A DNA stretch of 64,000 bases, taken from the NCBI GenBank assembly GCA_963768695.1, contig CAVYJG010000015.1:310001-374000 (forward strand), in the 5' to 3' direction. The notes beneath the pieces were generated by a model, which worked only from the letters and a program-made list of their open reading frames with translations, did not search any database and was not told the origin of the DNA. How positions within the stretch are numbered: position 1 is the first letter of the stretch; each line of letters begins with the position of its first letter. The stretch comes from CAVROP01 sp963768695 (lineage in GTDB: Bacteria; Acidobacteriota; Terriglobia; UBA7540). The position numbers and the translations under genes are program-made. Shown here piece by piece: positions 8,907-18,002 of this stretch.

Positions 8907-10493
8907 ATGGCGAGATTTTCCGCTATTGGCGTGGCCGTGGCCACGTATGGATTCCTGGCAGTGACCGCCGGATTGGCCCAAGTGAACGTGTTGACCCAGC
9001 ACAACGACAACTTTCGAACCGGGCAGAACATCAGCGAAACCGTGTTGACGCCTGCGAACGTCAAGACCGGCAGTTTCGGCAAGCTCTTCTCTCAAGCTGT
9101 TGATGGAGCAGTCTATGCCCAGCCGCTTTATATGTCCGGTGTAAACATCCCCAGCCAGGGCGTCCACAACGTGGTTTACGTGGCCACCGAAAACTCCAGC
9201 GTTTACGCCTTTGACGCGGATAGCAACCAGGGGGCGAACTCGAAGCCGCTCTGGACGGCGAGCTTTACCGACCCCGGTCAGGGCATTACGGCGGTTCCCA
9301 GTTCCGATCAAGGCTGCGGCGACATCCAGCCCGAGATCGGGATCACCGGCACGCCGGTTATCGATCCCGCGACCCATACGCTCTATGTGGTGGCCCACAC
9401 GAAGGAGAATGAAACCTACGTTCAGCGCCTGCACGCGATCGACGTGACCACGGGCGCTGAGAAATTCGGGGGACCGGTGGAGATTCAGGGCACCTATGCC
9501 GGTCAGACGTTCAATGCGCTGATTGCGAACCAGCGCGCGGGATTGCTCCTTCAGGCGGGGGTGGTGTATATCGGCTGGGGCTCGCACTGCGACTTCGGCC
9601 CCTTCACCGGCTGGATCATGGCGTACGACGCCCGGACGCTAACCCGGAAACACGTGTGGACCGTCACGACGAACTATGGCGACGGCGGCGTGTGGATGGG
9701 AGGGACAGGATTGGCCGGGGACGGCCAGGGAAACGTCTTCTTTGCTACCGGCAATGGCACCTTCGATGCCGGGATGTGGGGCTGCCAATTCGGAGATTCC
9801 ATCGTCAAGATGGGCATGGTGACGGGCAGGCGCCGGACGGCCGCCAGCAATAGCTTTCGGGTGAAGGACTACTTTACGCCGGAGGATCAGGATTATCTCG
9901 ACAAGAATGACTACGACCTCGGCTCCGGAGGGGTTGTGCTCTTGCCGCCACAGCCGGGGACCGCCACTCAACTTCTTGTCATGGCTGGAAAGGAAGGCAC
10001 GATTTTCCTGGCGAACCGCGCCAACCTGGGCGGCTACGATCCCAATACCGACAACAATCTCCAGTCTCTTCACCTGGCGGTCGGAGGCATCTACGGCGCG
10101 CCGGCCTACTGGAACTCCACCGTTTATTTCTGGGGAATCAGGGATTATTTGAAGGCTTACAGCATTACGAATGGATTGCTATCGCTGGCGCCGGTGGCTC
10201 TGGGATCGGTGGCCATCAACTACCCAACCACGACGCCGTCGGTTTCCGCCAACGGCAACGCGCAGGGGATCGTTTGGGGCATTGACTCGAGCGCCTATAG
10301 CAGTGGCGGCCAGGCGGTCCTGCGCGCCTTCGACGCCGTCAGCCTGGGCAACGAGATTTACGACAGCAACCAGAATCCCGGGCGCGATAATCCCGGTGGC
10401 GCCGTGCAATTCGCCGTGCCCACCATCGCCAACGGCAAGGTGTACGTGGGAACCGCAAGTATGCTCAGCGTCTACGGACTGCTCAATAATTAA
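8907..10493 (+). CDS. Exported PQQ-like beta-propeller protein
   Basis: A 528-residue exported protein. MARFSAIGVAVATYGFLAV ending at AQVNV looks like a signal peptide; the ATG at 8907 is preferred to the longer in-frame start at 8775 because the signal begins there. The mature part has repeated beta-propeller blades resembling the PQQ quinoprotein fold (VVYVATENSSVYAFDAD, HTLYVVAHTK, LLVMAGKEGTIFLANR, NGKVYVGTASMLSVYGLL). PQQ-dehydrogenase catalytic residues are not evident, so it is probably a binding or scaffold propeller and not an enzyme. It is divergent from the VPS10-like gene across a 300-base spacer. Confidence 0.75.
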   Translation: MARFSAIGVAVATYGFLAVTAGLAQVNVLTQHNDNFRTGQNISETVLTPANVKTGSFGKLFSQAVDGAVYAQPLYMSGVNIPSQGVHNVVYVATENSSVYAFDADSNQGANSKPLWTASFTDPGQGITAVPSSDQGCGDIQPEIGITGTPVIDPATHTLYVVAHTKENETYVQRLHAIDVTTGAEKFGGPVEIQGTYAGQTFNALIANQRAGLLLQAGVVYIGWGSHCDFGPFTGWIMAYDARTLTRKHVWTVTTNYGDGGVWMGGTGLAGDGQGNVFFATGNGTFDAGMWGCQFGDSIVKMGMVTGRRRTAASNSFRVKDYFTPEDQDYLDKNDYDLGSGGVVLLPPQPGTATQLLVMAGKEGTIFLANRANLGGYDPNTDNNLQSLHLAVGGIYGAPAYWNSTVYFWGIRDYLKAYSITNGLLSLAPVALGSVAINYPTTTPSVSANGNAQGIVWGIDSSAYSSGGQAVLRAFDAVSLGNEIYDSNQNPGRDNPGGAVQFAVPTIANGKVYVGTASMLSVYGLLNN

Positions 10494-10510
10494 ACCTGCC
10501 TCGGCCGGGC

Positions 10511-10640
10511 GCTGACCCCCTCACCCGTCCGTCGGCTGACGGACACCCTCTCCCCCAAGGTGGCGAGGGCAAGGAATTAGAAATTCAATTCTCCCCTCGC
10601 CCCCTTGGGGGAGAGGGGCCAGGGCGTGAGGGGGCTCAGC
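10511..10640. repeat. Large intergenic palindrome with a nested small palindrome
   Basis: The ends GCTGACCCCCTCAC (10511-10524) and GTGAGGGGGCTCAGC (10626-10640) are inverted copies, and the inner CCCTCTCCCCCAAGGTGG pairs with the CCTTGGGGGAGAGGG farther on, giving a long hairpin. Between CACCC and ACCCTCTCCC an extra 18-bp palindrome, GTCCGTCGGCTGACGGAC (10527-10544), interrupts the left arm; nearly the same 18-mer interrupts a different repeat at 37697-37714. The hairpin follows the stop at 10493 and could also act as a terminator. Confidence 0.7.
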
Positions 10641-10832
10641 ACCGGGCCGTTGTTTCGAACTACGCCGCCCTTGGGTTCCTGAATAACTAGTCCCCTCTTT
10701 GTGCTACACTAGATAGTAGGCACCGGGCTCCTGCAGCAAACTAACTTGCACCTGACCACGCGGGGGCGGGCGCCGGCTTTGAGTTTCAGGCACGTCACGC
10801 GGCCCGAATACGATCTTTCCCAGGACCGGAAC

Positions 10833-11252
10833 ATGAAGAATCTGCGCATCCTGATTGTTGACGACCATGAAGTGGTCCGCCGGGGATTGCTTGCCCTGCT
10901 GGGCACCCAGGCGGGTTGGGAAGTGGTGGGTGAAGCCGACAGCGGCTCGGACGCCGTCAGAAAAGTAGCCCAGGTCAAGCCCGACGTCGTGGTCATGGAC
11001 ATCACCATGCCGGTGATGAGCGGTTTGGACGCAACCCGCCTGATCATGGAAACCGCTCCTCAAACCAAAGTGCTCATCTTCACCATGCATGATTCGGAAC
11101 AGATGATGCAGACCGCTCTGGAGGCCGGAGCAAGAGGATATGTGCTCAAATCGAATGCGGCGAACGAGCTGGTTGCCGCCATCAGAGCTTTGTCGAAGGA
11201 CGAGACTCCTTTGATTTCTCGAACCGCCAAACACACACCGAAGATTGTCTGA
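10833..11252 (+). CDS. Receiver-only NarL-type response regulator
   Basis: A 139-residue phosphoacceptor receiver domain. The acidic pair is ILIVDDHEVVRRG, the phosphorylated Asp lies in VVVMDITMPVMSG, the conserved Thr in IFTMHDSE and the Lys in GYVLKSNAANELV. The sequence resembles NarL/FixJ regulators, but the C-terminal GerE DNA-binding helices are missing: after AIRALSKDETPLISR the frame ends, and no helix-turn-helix is found in the following 250 bases. It must act by protein contact or is a truncated regulator. ATG at 10833 gives the normal receiver start; the upstream open frame is ignored. The sensor kinase at 11505 is its likely partner. Confidence 0.8.
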   Translation: MKNLRILIVDDHEVVRRGLLALLGTQAGWEVVGEADSGSDAVRKVAQVKPDVVVMDITMPVMSGLDATRLIMETAPQTKVLIFTMHDSEQMMQTALEAGARGYVLKSNAANELVAAIRALSKDETPLISRTAKHTPKIV

Positions 11253-11280
11253 CGGCCAGCCTCAAACGGTGTGGGGAGAG

Positions 11281-11339
11281 GGCTTGCCCTACCCTCGTCG
11301 GCCCGGTGGAAATGCGGGGACGGCGAGCCGTCCCCCTAC
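11281..11339. repeat. Dispersed repeat, copy 1 of 2
   Basis: It reads GCTTGCCCTACCCTCGTCGG, a short spacer, then the palindrome GGGGACGGCGAGCCGTCCCC. The reverse complement of the same composite is at 16389-16450, with a different spacer. The two copies bracket the signalling fusion gene and ackA. Confidence 0.75.
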
Positions 11340-11504
11340 CGAAGCCATCGTTCCCGGAGCGCCGTTAGGGGTTACAGGCTTGCGCCCACTTCTCGGGCTG
11401 ACTGCATCATCAAGGTATGACTCAGGACGTCAGCGAGATTACACTCCCGACGTTGCGAATCTTAGCCCTGCCGGCCGTCGCCGGCCGGATCGGGGGAGGA
11501 TCCA

Positions 11505-14500
11505 ATGGCCAATTCAAGTTCCAGCAAGCCGGCGGCTGCGCATTCACAGCCATCCAGACGACGTCCCGAAAACAAACCGCTTCCCGTCGTCGGCGTGGGA
11601 GCGTCGGCAGGAGGGCTGGAAGCTTTTCAGCAGCTCATCAGCCATTTGCCGACCACCACCGGCATGGCGTATGTGTTTGTGCAGCACCTGGCGCCTCGGC
11701 ATGAAAGCATGCTAACGGAGCTGCTTTCGCGGACCACCAAGATTCCCGTCCAGGAGGTCAAGGAAGGGACCAAGGTGGCGCCGGACCAGATCTATGTGAT
11801 TCCGCCCAACAGCAACATGGTGATCTCGGACGGCGTGCTTCACCTCATGCCGCGCCGCGAAACCGATTTGCAGCACTTGCCCATTGACTGCTTTCTGACC
11901 TCGCTGGCGAAGGACCGCAAGGGCAAAGCTATCGGCGTGATTCTCTCCGGCACGGCTTCCGACGGAACTTTGGGGCTCAAAGCCATCAAGGCGGAGGGCG
12001 GGATCGCCTTCGCGCAAGATCAGAAGACGGCGAAGTACGACAGCATGCCGCGCAGCGCCATTGCCGCCGGTTGCGTGGACTTCATCCTGCCGCCCGAGGG
12101 CATCGCCAAGGAGCTCGCCAGAATCGGCCGCCACCCCTACCTGATCCAAGCCATGGCCGCGGAAACGGACGAAGCTTTGGCGGCGGGCGGGGACGAAATC
12201 AACCAGATCCTGACGCTGGTGCGCGGCTCGAGCGGCGACGACTTCACCTGGTACAAGCAAAACACCATCAAGCGGCGCATCAGGCGGCGCATGGTGCTGC
12301 ACAAGTTGGATAAGCTGGCCCAGTACGTCCGCTATCTGCGCGGCAACAACCGGGAATTGCAAGAACTGTATCAGGACTTTCTGATTAACGTGACCGGTTT
12401 TTTCCGCGACCGGGAAGTTTACCAGGCCCTTAAGAAGAAAGTGCTCCCCGTGCTTATGAAAAACCGTCCCGCGGACTCTCCGCTGCGGTTCTGGGTTCCC
12501 GGCTGTTCAACCGGTGAAGAAGCTTACTCGATTGCCATCTGCGCCCTGGAATTCCTGGGCGCCGCAAAGAGCAATATCGCCATTCAGATTTTCGGCACCG
12601 ACATCAGTGAAGGAGCCATTGAGAAAGCGCGCACCGGGAACTACCCGGAGAGCATCGCCGCCGACGTCACGCCGGAGCGTTTGCGGCGCTTTTTTACACC
12701 CGCGCCGGGAGGTTATCGGATCGCCAAGTCGATTCGTGAAATGTGCATTTTTGCGCGCCAAAATGTGCTCCACGATCCTCCTTTTTCAAGGATGGACGCG
12801 ATCAGTTGCCGCAACCTTTTGATCTACCTCGAGGCCGCAGCACAGAAGAGGATCATACCCACCTTCGGTTACGCCCTTCGCATTCCGGGCTTTTTGATTC
12901 TGGGCCCCTCCGAGAATCTCAGCGGATTCTCGGAGCTGTTTGCACCCGTCGACAAGAAATTCAAGGTCTATGCGAAGATCCCGAGCAGCTTCGTGCATGT
13001 TGGGAGGGATTGGCTTCCTAAAATTGCATGGGAAAAACCCCAGCCAGTGAAGAGAAGCGCCCAGGCAACGCCGGCCTTCGACGTGCAGAAGGAAGTCGAA
13101 CATCTACTCTTGACGGAGTACGGGCCGCCGGGAGTTGTGGTCACCGGCGATTTGGGCATCATCCAGTTCATCGGGCGCATGGGCAGTTTTCTGGAGCCGG
13201 CGCCCGGGCAAGCCAGCCTGAACCTGGCGAAGCTGACCCAGGGGAACCTCTCCCTGGACATCCGCAGCATCATCCATGCGGCCAAGAAGCAAGACGCGCC
13301 GGTGATCCGGGAAGGCGTCCGCATCAGGAGCAATGGCCGCTCCCGCACGATTACGCTGGAAGTGGCGCCGATTAAAGGCGCCAGTGCGCGCGAGTCCTAT
13401 TTCCTGGTGCTTTTCCGCGAGGAAGGGCCGGACGGCCAGAGAAAGCCCGCCCCGATGGAAGGTAAGGGAGCCCGGCGCAAATCCGGAGCAGCGGAGAACA
13501 GCCGGCTGACGAAAGAGCTGGAGTACACGCGCGCCCACGTGCAGTCGATCATGGAAGAGCAAGAGGCCACGAACGAAGAATTGCGCTCCGCCAACGAGGA
13601 AATCCAGTCCAGCAACGAAGAGCTGCAAAGCACCAACGAGGAAATGGAGACCGCCAAGGAAGAGCTGCAATCCTCGAACGAAGAACTGACCACGCTGAAT
13701 GAAGAGCTGCACAACCGCAATACCGAACTGGGCATGCTCAACAACGATCTTAATAACCTTGTCAATAGCATCAACCTTCCTGTGGTGATGCTCTCCCGGG
13801 ACCTGCGCGTGAGGCGCTATACGCCGCTGGCGGAGAAGGTACTGAACCTGATCCCCTCCGATATCGGCCGGCCGATTACAGACCTGAAGCCCAACATCGA
13901 TATCCCCAACCTGGAGAGCCTGGTGGCCGAATCTGTAGATAGCATGAGCCTGAAGGAAATGGAGGTGCAGGACCGGTACGGCCATTGGTATTCGCTGCGC
14001 ATTCGCCCTTACAAAACGGCCGAGAATGTCATTGAGGGAACGGTGTTGGCCCTGATGGACATCGACGCGCTGAAAGCGGAGGTGAAGGAATTGCACGTCT
14101 ACGCGGAGGCCATCGTCGAGACGCTGCGCCAACCCCTGATCGTGCTGGACGGCCACCTGCGCGTGGTGACCACCAACGCGGCCTTTTACGACACGTTCAA
14201 GGCGGACAAGGAAAGGACCGAAGGCCAGTTCCTCTACTCTCTTGGCGATGGCCAGTGGAACATTCCGGCGCTGCGAGAACTCCTGGAACGAGTTCTGCCC
14301 ACCGAGGCCGCTTTCGAGGGATTCGAGGTGCAACACAAATTCCCCGGCCTCGGGGAACGGACCATGCTGCTGAATGGCCGGCAAATTCGCACGCGCAAGG
14401 GCGGCGCGCCGCTCATCCTGCTGGCGATCGAGGACATCACGGACCGGAAGAAGGCTGAGGAGGCCCTGCGAGCCTTGCCGGCGCGACTGGTGGATTCGCA

Positions 14501-15119
14501 GGAGGAAGAACGGCGGCGCATCGCCCGCGAGTTGCATGACAGCACGGGGCAGACCATGGCGGCGCTGACCTTGAACCTCAGCGTACTGGATGGGAAAGCC
14601 GATGGCCTTGACGATCGGGGCCGGGCCGCCCTGAACGACAGCCTGGATCTGGCCAGCCAGGTCTCCGAGGAGCTGCGGAACATGTCGTACTTCCTGCATC
14701 CCCCGGCGCTCGACGAGATGGGCCTGGAAGCCGCGCTGCGGTGGTATGTGAATACTTTCGTGAAGCGGACCGGGCTCGAAGTCGAACTGGTACTGCCCCG
14801 CGGGCTGCCTCTTTTGCTGGAACCGGCTCGCCTGACGGCATTTCGTTTGGTCCAGGAAGCCCTTAACAACGCTCACCGCCATTCCGGGAGCAAGACAGCC
14901 AAGGTGGTGTTGGCGCGGGGTGACGGCGCGCTGACCCTCGAGGTGACCGATCAAGGCAGAGGTATTCCGCCGGATCATGTGAAGGGGTTGGGCCTGCTGA
15001 GCATGCGGGAACGCGTCACCCAGATGGGAGGGCGGCTGGAAATCAACTCCGGCGCCGGGGGCACTACCATCAAGGCGATACTGCCGGTTACGACTACGAC
15101 GGAATCGGCAATCCCTTGA
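11505..15119 (+). CDS. CheB-CheR-PAS-histidine kinase fusion
   Basis: A 1204-residue cytosolic signalling protein. Order: CheB methylesterase (about 20-210) with catalytic Ser in VGVGASAGGLEAF, His in FVQHLAPRH and Asp in SGTASDGTLGL; CheR methyltransferase (about 225-480) with FFRDREVY, the SAM site WVPGCSTGEEAYSIA and CRNLLIYLE; a coiled coil of repeated NEEL/SNEEL units (about 670-745); two PAS-like domains (about 745-970); a DesK/NarX-type phosphoacceptor (EERRRIARELHDSTGQTMAA, about 1000) and an HATPase (GLGLLSMRERV). The start has GGGGGAGGA upstream. Such fusions couple methylation chemistry to phosphorelay, but the CheB receiver is absent. Its natural output is probably the receiver-only regulator 250 bases upstream. 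Confidence 0.93.
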   Translation: MANSSSSKPAAAHSQPSRRRPENKPLPVVGVGASAGGLEAFQQLISHLPTTTGMAYVFVQHLAPRHESMLTELLSRTTKIPVQEVKEGTKVAPDQIYVIPPNSNMVISDGVLHLMPRRETDLQHLPIDCFLTSLAKDRKGKAIGVILSGTASDGTLGLKAIKAEGGIAFAQDQKTAKYDSMPRSAIAAGCVDFILPPEGIAKELARIGRHPYLIQAMAAETDEALAAGGDEINQILTLVRGSSGDDFTWYKQNTIKRRIRRRMVLHKLDKLAQYVRYLRGNNRELQELYQDFLINVTGFFRDREVYQALKKKVLPVLMKNRPADSPLRFWVPGCSTGEEAYSIAICALEFLGAAKSNIAIQIFGTDISEGAIEKARTGNYPESIAADVTPERLRRFFTPAPGGYRIAKSIREMCIFARQNVLHDPPFSRMDAISCRNLLIYLEAAAQKRIIPTFGYALRIPGFLILGPSENLSGFSELFAPVDKKFKVYAKIPSSFVHVGRDWLPKIAWEKPQPVKRSAQATPAFDVQKEVEHLLLTEYGPPGVVVTGDLGIIQFIGRMGSFLEPAPGQASLNLAKLTQGNLSLDIRSIIHAAKKQDAPVIREGVRIRSNGRSRTITLEVAPIKGASARESYFLVLFREEGPDGQRKPAPMEGKGARRKSGAAENSRLTKELEYTRAHVQSIMEEQEATNEELRSANEEIQSSNEELQSTNEEMETAKEELQSSNEELTTLNEELHNRNTELGMLNNDLNNLVNSINLPVVMLSRDLRVRRYTPLAEKVLNLIPSDIGRPITDLKPNIDIPNLESLVAESVDSMSLKEMEVQDRYGHWYSLRIRPYKTAENVIEGTVLALMDIDALKAEVKELHVYAEAIVETLRQPLIVLDGHLRVVTTNAAFYDTFKADKERTEGQFLYSLGDGQWNIPALRELLERVLPTEAAFEGFEVQHKFPGLGERTMLLNGRQIRTRKGGAPLILLAIEDITDRKKAEEALRALPARLVDSQEEERRRIARELHDSTGQTMAALTLNLSVLDGKADGLDDRGRAALNDSLDLASQVSEELRNMSYFLHPPALDEMGLEAALRWYVNTFVKRTGLEVELVLPRGLPLLLEPARLTAFRLVQEALNNAHRHSGSKTAKVVLARGDGALTLEVTDQGRGIPPDHVKGLGLLSMRERVTQMGGRLEINSGAGGTTIKAILPVTTTTESAIP

Positions 15120-16323
15120 TCACCCGGAAGGTGTCGCGGGCGATCAGTAACTCCTCATTGGTCGGAATCACGAAGATCCGGATGCGGCTGGAGGCGGTGG
15201 AAATTTCGCCCGACTTGCCAATGGCCTCCTGGTTCCGGCCGGAGTCGATCTCATAACCCAGCTCCGCCAGTCCCCGACAGGTCTTCTCGCGCACCAGCGG
15301 GGCGTTCTCACCGATGCCTCCCGTGAAAACCAGGCCGTCAACGTGGCCCAGCACCGCCGTGTAGGCGCCAATGTATTTCCGCAGGCGATAGCAGAACGAG
15401 TCGATCGCCGTCTCCGACTGCGTGTCGCCCTTTGCCGCAGCCTCGAGCAGCTCCCGCATGTCGTTCGAGTCTCCGGAAATGCCATACAAGCCGCTGAACC
15501 TGTTTAAGAGTGTAGATACATCGTGAATGGTTAATTCATCCTTTGACATTAGATAGAGAATGATGGCCGGATCCATGTCGCCGCAGCGGGTGCCCATTAA
15601 CAATCCCTCGAGCGGCGTGAAACCCATCGAGGTGTCAACCGACTTGCCCTTTTCGATCGCCGTAATCGAGCAGCCGTTGCCCAGGTGAGCCGTAATCAGG
15701 TTAGCCTCTTCTTTGTGCTTGCCCAACATCTGCCGGCAATAGTGCGCCACGTAACGATGCGAGGTGCTGTGGAAGCCGTAGCGCCGGACCTTGTAACGCT
15801 TGTAATAGGAATAGGGCAGGCCGTAGAGATAAGCCTTGGGAGGCATGGTGTGGTGAAATGCCGTGTCAAACACCGCAACTTGCGGGACCTGGGGGAACAC
15901 TTTTCGCGCTACAAGATATCCGCGCAGGTTATTGGGATTGTGCAGGGGGGCCAGTTCGCTGCACTGCTGGATGACCTTCACCACTTCCTCGTCGATCAGC
16001 ACCGACGCCGAATAGCGCTCCCCGCCGTGCACCACGCGGTGCCCCACCGCCTCGATCTGGGAAATGTCTCCCAGGGCGTTAGCATCCTTAAGAGCTTGAA
16101 TGCAGCGCATAAGAGCCGTCTGCTCGTCCAGCATTTCCTCCCTGATGCTCTGCTCGGGGTTGGGCGGCACAGCCAGATGCAGCACCGCTTCGTCCGTGCC
16201 GATCTTCTCGATACTTCCCTTGGCAATACAACGGTCCGCGTCCGCCGCGATCATCTCCACGCTGGTCTCGATCAGTTGGAACTTGATCGAGGAACTGCCG
16301 CAGTTGAGCACCAGAATTTTCAT
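15094..16323 (-). CDS. ackA: Acetate kinase
   Basis: A 409-residue enzyme of normal length that interconverts acetyl phosphate + ADP and acetate + ATP in the cytosol. Family blocks are all present: ILVLNCGSSSIKFQL at the N-terminus, HRVVHGGERYS, GFTPLEGLLMGTRCGDMDPA and VFTGGIGENAPLVRE. A strong purine-rich GGAGAAGGTAGG precedes the ATG. No phosphotransacetylase gene is adjacent. Its 3' end overlaps the convergent sensor-kinase gene by 26 bases. Acetyl phosphate can phosphorylate receivers, so a link with the neighbouring receiver is conceivable but not shown. Confidence 0.96.
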   Translation of the reverse strand: MKILVLNCGSSSIKFQLIETSVEMIAADADRCIAKGSIEKIGTDEAVLHLAVPPNPEQSIREEMLDEQTALMRCIQALKDANALGDISQIEAVGHRVVHGGERYSASVLIDEEVVKVIQQCSELAPLHNPNNLRGYLVARKVFPQVPQVAVFDTAFHHTMPPKAYLYGLPYSYYKRYKVRRYGFHSTSHRYVAHYCRQMLGKHKEEANLITAHLGNGCSITAIEKGKSVDTSMGFTPLEGLLMGTRCGDMDPAIILYLMSKDELTIHDVSTLLNRFSGLYGISGDSNDMRELLEAAAKGDTQSETAIDSFCYRLRKYIGAYTAVLGHVDGLVFTGGIGENAPLVREKTCRGLAELGYEIDSGRNQEAIGKSGEISTASSRIRIFVIPTNEELLIARDTFRVIKGLPIPS

Positions 16324-16388
16324 GATTAACCTACCTTCTCCGTCAGTTCAGAATGACATCGGAAAGCCGTGTTCCGCAACCCGAAATG

Positions 16389-16450
16389 CAGGGGGACGGC
16401 TCGCCGTCCCCGGAGGGTTACTAGGCCGACGAGGGTAGGGCAAGCCCTAC
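16389..16450. repeat. Dispersed repeat, copy 2 of 2 (inverted)
   Basis: GGGGGACGGCTCGCCGTCCC followed by GCCGACGAGGGTAGGGCAAG; this is the reverse complement of the element at 11281-11339. It lies in the divergent spacer between ackA and the GH18 gene. Confidence 0.75.
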
Positions 16451-16521
16451 TCCTACGGCAACTCCTGTGCTAGGCGTAATCGGAACCGCCGATTTGTGTT
16501 TTCCCGCGAAACTCGTGCAGG

Positions 16522-16527
16522 TATAAT
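16522..16527 (+). promoter_or_regulatory. Candidate -10 box for the GH18 gene
   Basis: A consensus TATAAT lies 80 bases before the GH18 start. Only a weak TTTTCC is found 17 bases upstream at the -35 position, so the assignment is tentative. Confidence 0.35.
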
Positions 16528-16607
16528 CCTCTATCGTAAGGGAGTCATTTCGGAGGCTCGCGTTTAGTTCGGCGCAAGAAACGGAAGAGAGCGGGGAGGA
16601 GTCTACC

Positions 16608-17981
16608 ATGACGCACGGGACTCGAATCAAGCTGTGGCGTGCCGGCGTAGTCGGCTTCATCGTTTCGCTGGCTTGCGCGCCGATGTTGTTAGCCGGCGGC
16701 CCAAATGGCCAGGGTAAGATTCTGGCCGGGTTCTTCGAAGAATGGAGCATTTATTACGCGAATTACAATATCGCGGACTTGCAAAACAATGGATCTGCGG
16801 ACAAGCTCTCGCACTTCGTCTATGCCTTTGCCAATGTGTCGGCAGATGCCTCGAACCCGTCGGCGGACACCTGCGTGATTGCCGACGCCTGGGCCGATTT
16901 TGAGGACAACAACCTTCCGCCAGTCGCCGGGGTCGCCAACGTCTGGCCGCTCTATGGCAACTTCGCGGAGATCCTGAAGCTCAAACAACTTCATCCCCGT
17001 CTGCGAACCATGATTTCTCTCGGCGGCGCGAGTGCGACGAACACTATGGCGTTCTCGATCGCAGCCGCAACGCAGGCCGGCCGCCAGGCGCTTGCCTCCT
17101 CCTGCATCAACATGTTCATCAACGGCAATGTGGGCAGCGACTGGAATGGCGCCATTACAGCACCCGGGCTTTTCGATGGGATTCACATCGACTGGGAATT
17201 CCCCACGGCGACCGACACGCAGAACTTCACGCTCTTGCTCCAGGAATTCCGCAAGCAACTGAACGCGCTGGGGAAGGCCAACGGCAAAAACTACGAACTC
17301 TCTTTCGACGGGCCGGCGGGCGAGCAGAACTATTCCAACATCGAACTCGCCAAGGCAGCCAGGCAGGTGGATTTCATTACTATCGATGGCTACAACTACA
17401 ACGGGACCTGGGACAACGTTGCCAATCACGCCTCGCCGCTCTTCGATTCCCGGAAAGACCCTGAATTCGGCGAGGGCCTCTGCATTGCCTGTACCGTGAA
17501 CGCCTACCTCGGAGCGGGCGTGCCTGCCTCCAAGTACGTCATGGGCGTGCCTCTGTATGGAGCGGGATGGACCGGCATTCCGAACGACAATCATGGCCTC
17601 TATCAGACTTCGACGGTTGACCCTTGGGCGGCTCCAGTTCCTCTTGCCAACGGAAGCGGTCTGTGTACCGACCTTACGGGCAACACTCCGGGATGCGACA
17701 CGTTGTTGACTGCGGGCGCGGCCACCTATTCCACGCTTTCAACCCTCAGCGCCAACGGGTACAGCCGCTATTTCGACCCCGTCAGCGTTGCGGCGTGGCT
17801 CTTCGACCCCAGCACGGGAACTTTCTGGTCCTATGACGATCGCTTTACCGCGGCCCTCAAGACGGTTTACGTTCAGACGCGCGTACCCGGCGGACTGGGC
17901 GGGAATTTTGTGTGGGCACTCAAAGACGATGACGCCAAAGGAACCATGGTGAAGACGCTGGCCACTGGGCTCGGACGCTGA
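16608..17981 (+). CDS. Exported GH18-family protein (chitinase-like)
   Basis: A 457-residue protein with a signal peptide (hydrophobic stretch ending about LLAGGP, residue 30) and a GH18 TIM barrel. Strand motifs include GKILAGFFEEWSIYYANYN, LRTMISLGGAS, the active-site strand LFDGIHIDWEFP (about residues 187-198) and ITIDGYNYNGTW. The catalytic Glu is present, but the family motif DGxDxDWE reads DGIHIDWE: the first of the two inner aspartates is His. That Asp positions the N-acetyl group in known chitinases, so activity may be altered or lost. GGGGAGGAG before the ATG is a strong ribosome site. It would act outside the cytoplasm on chitin-like or peptidoglycan-like glycans. Confidence 0.88.
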   Translation: MTHGTRIKLWRAGVVGFIVSLACAPMLLAGGPNGQGKILAGFFEEWSIYYANYNIADLQNNGSADKLSHFVYAFANVSADASNPSADTCVIADAWADFEDNNLPPVAGVANVWPLYGNFAEILKLKQLHPRLRTMISLGGASATNTMAFSIAAATQAGRQALASSCINMFINGNVGSDWNGAITAPGLFDGIHIDWEFPTATDTQNFTLLLQEFRKQLNALGKANGKNYELSFDGPAGEQNYSNIELAKAARQVDFITIDGYNYNGTWDNVANHASPLFDSRKDPEFGEGLCIACTVNAYLGAGVPASKYVMGVPLYGAGWTGIPNDNHGLYQTSTVDPWAAPVPLANGSGLCTDLTGNTPGCDTLLTAGAATYSTLSTLSANGYSRYFDPVSVAAWLFDPSTGTFWSYDDRFTAALKTVYVQTRVPGGLGGNFVWALKDDDAKGTMVKTLATGLGR

Positions 17982-18002
17982 GCTATTTTCACGACGGCGG
18001 CG

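Noticed and set aside
13104..14978. 624-codon minus-strand open frame opposite the CheB-CheR-kinase gene
   Set aside because: It mirrors the coiled coil and PAS codons; no domain is recognisable.
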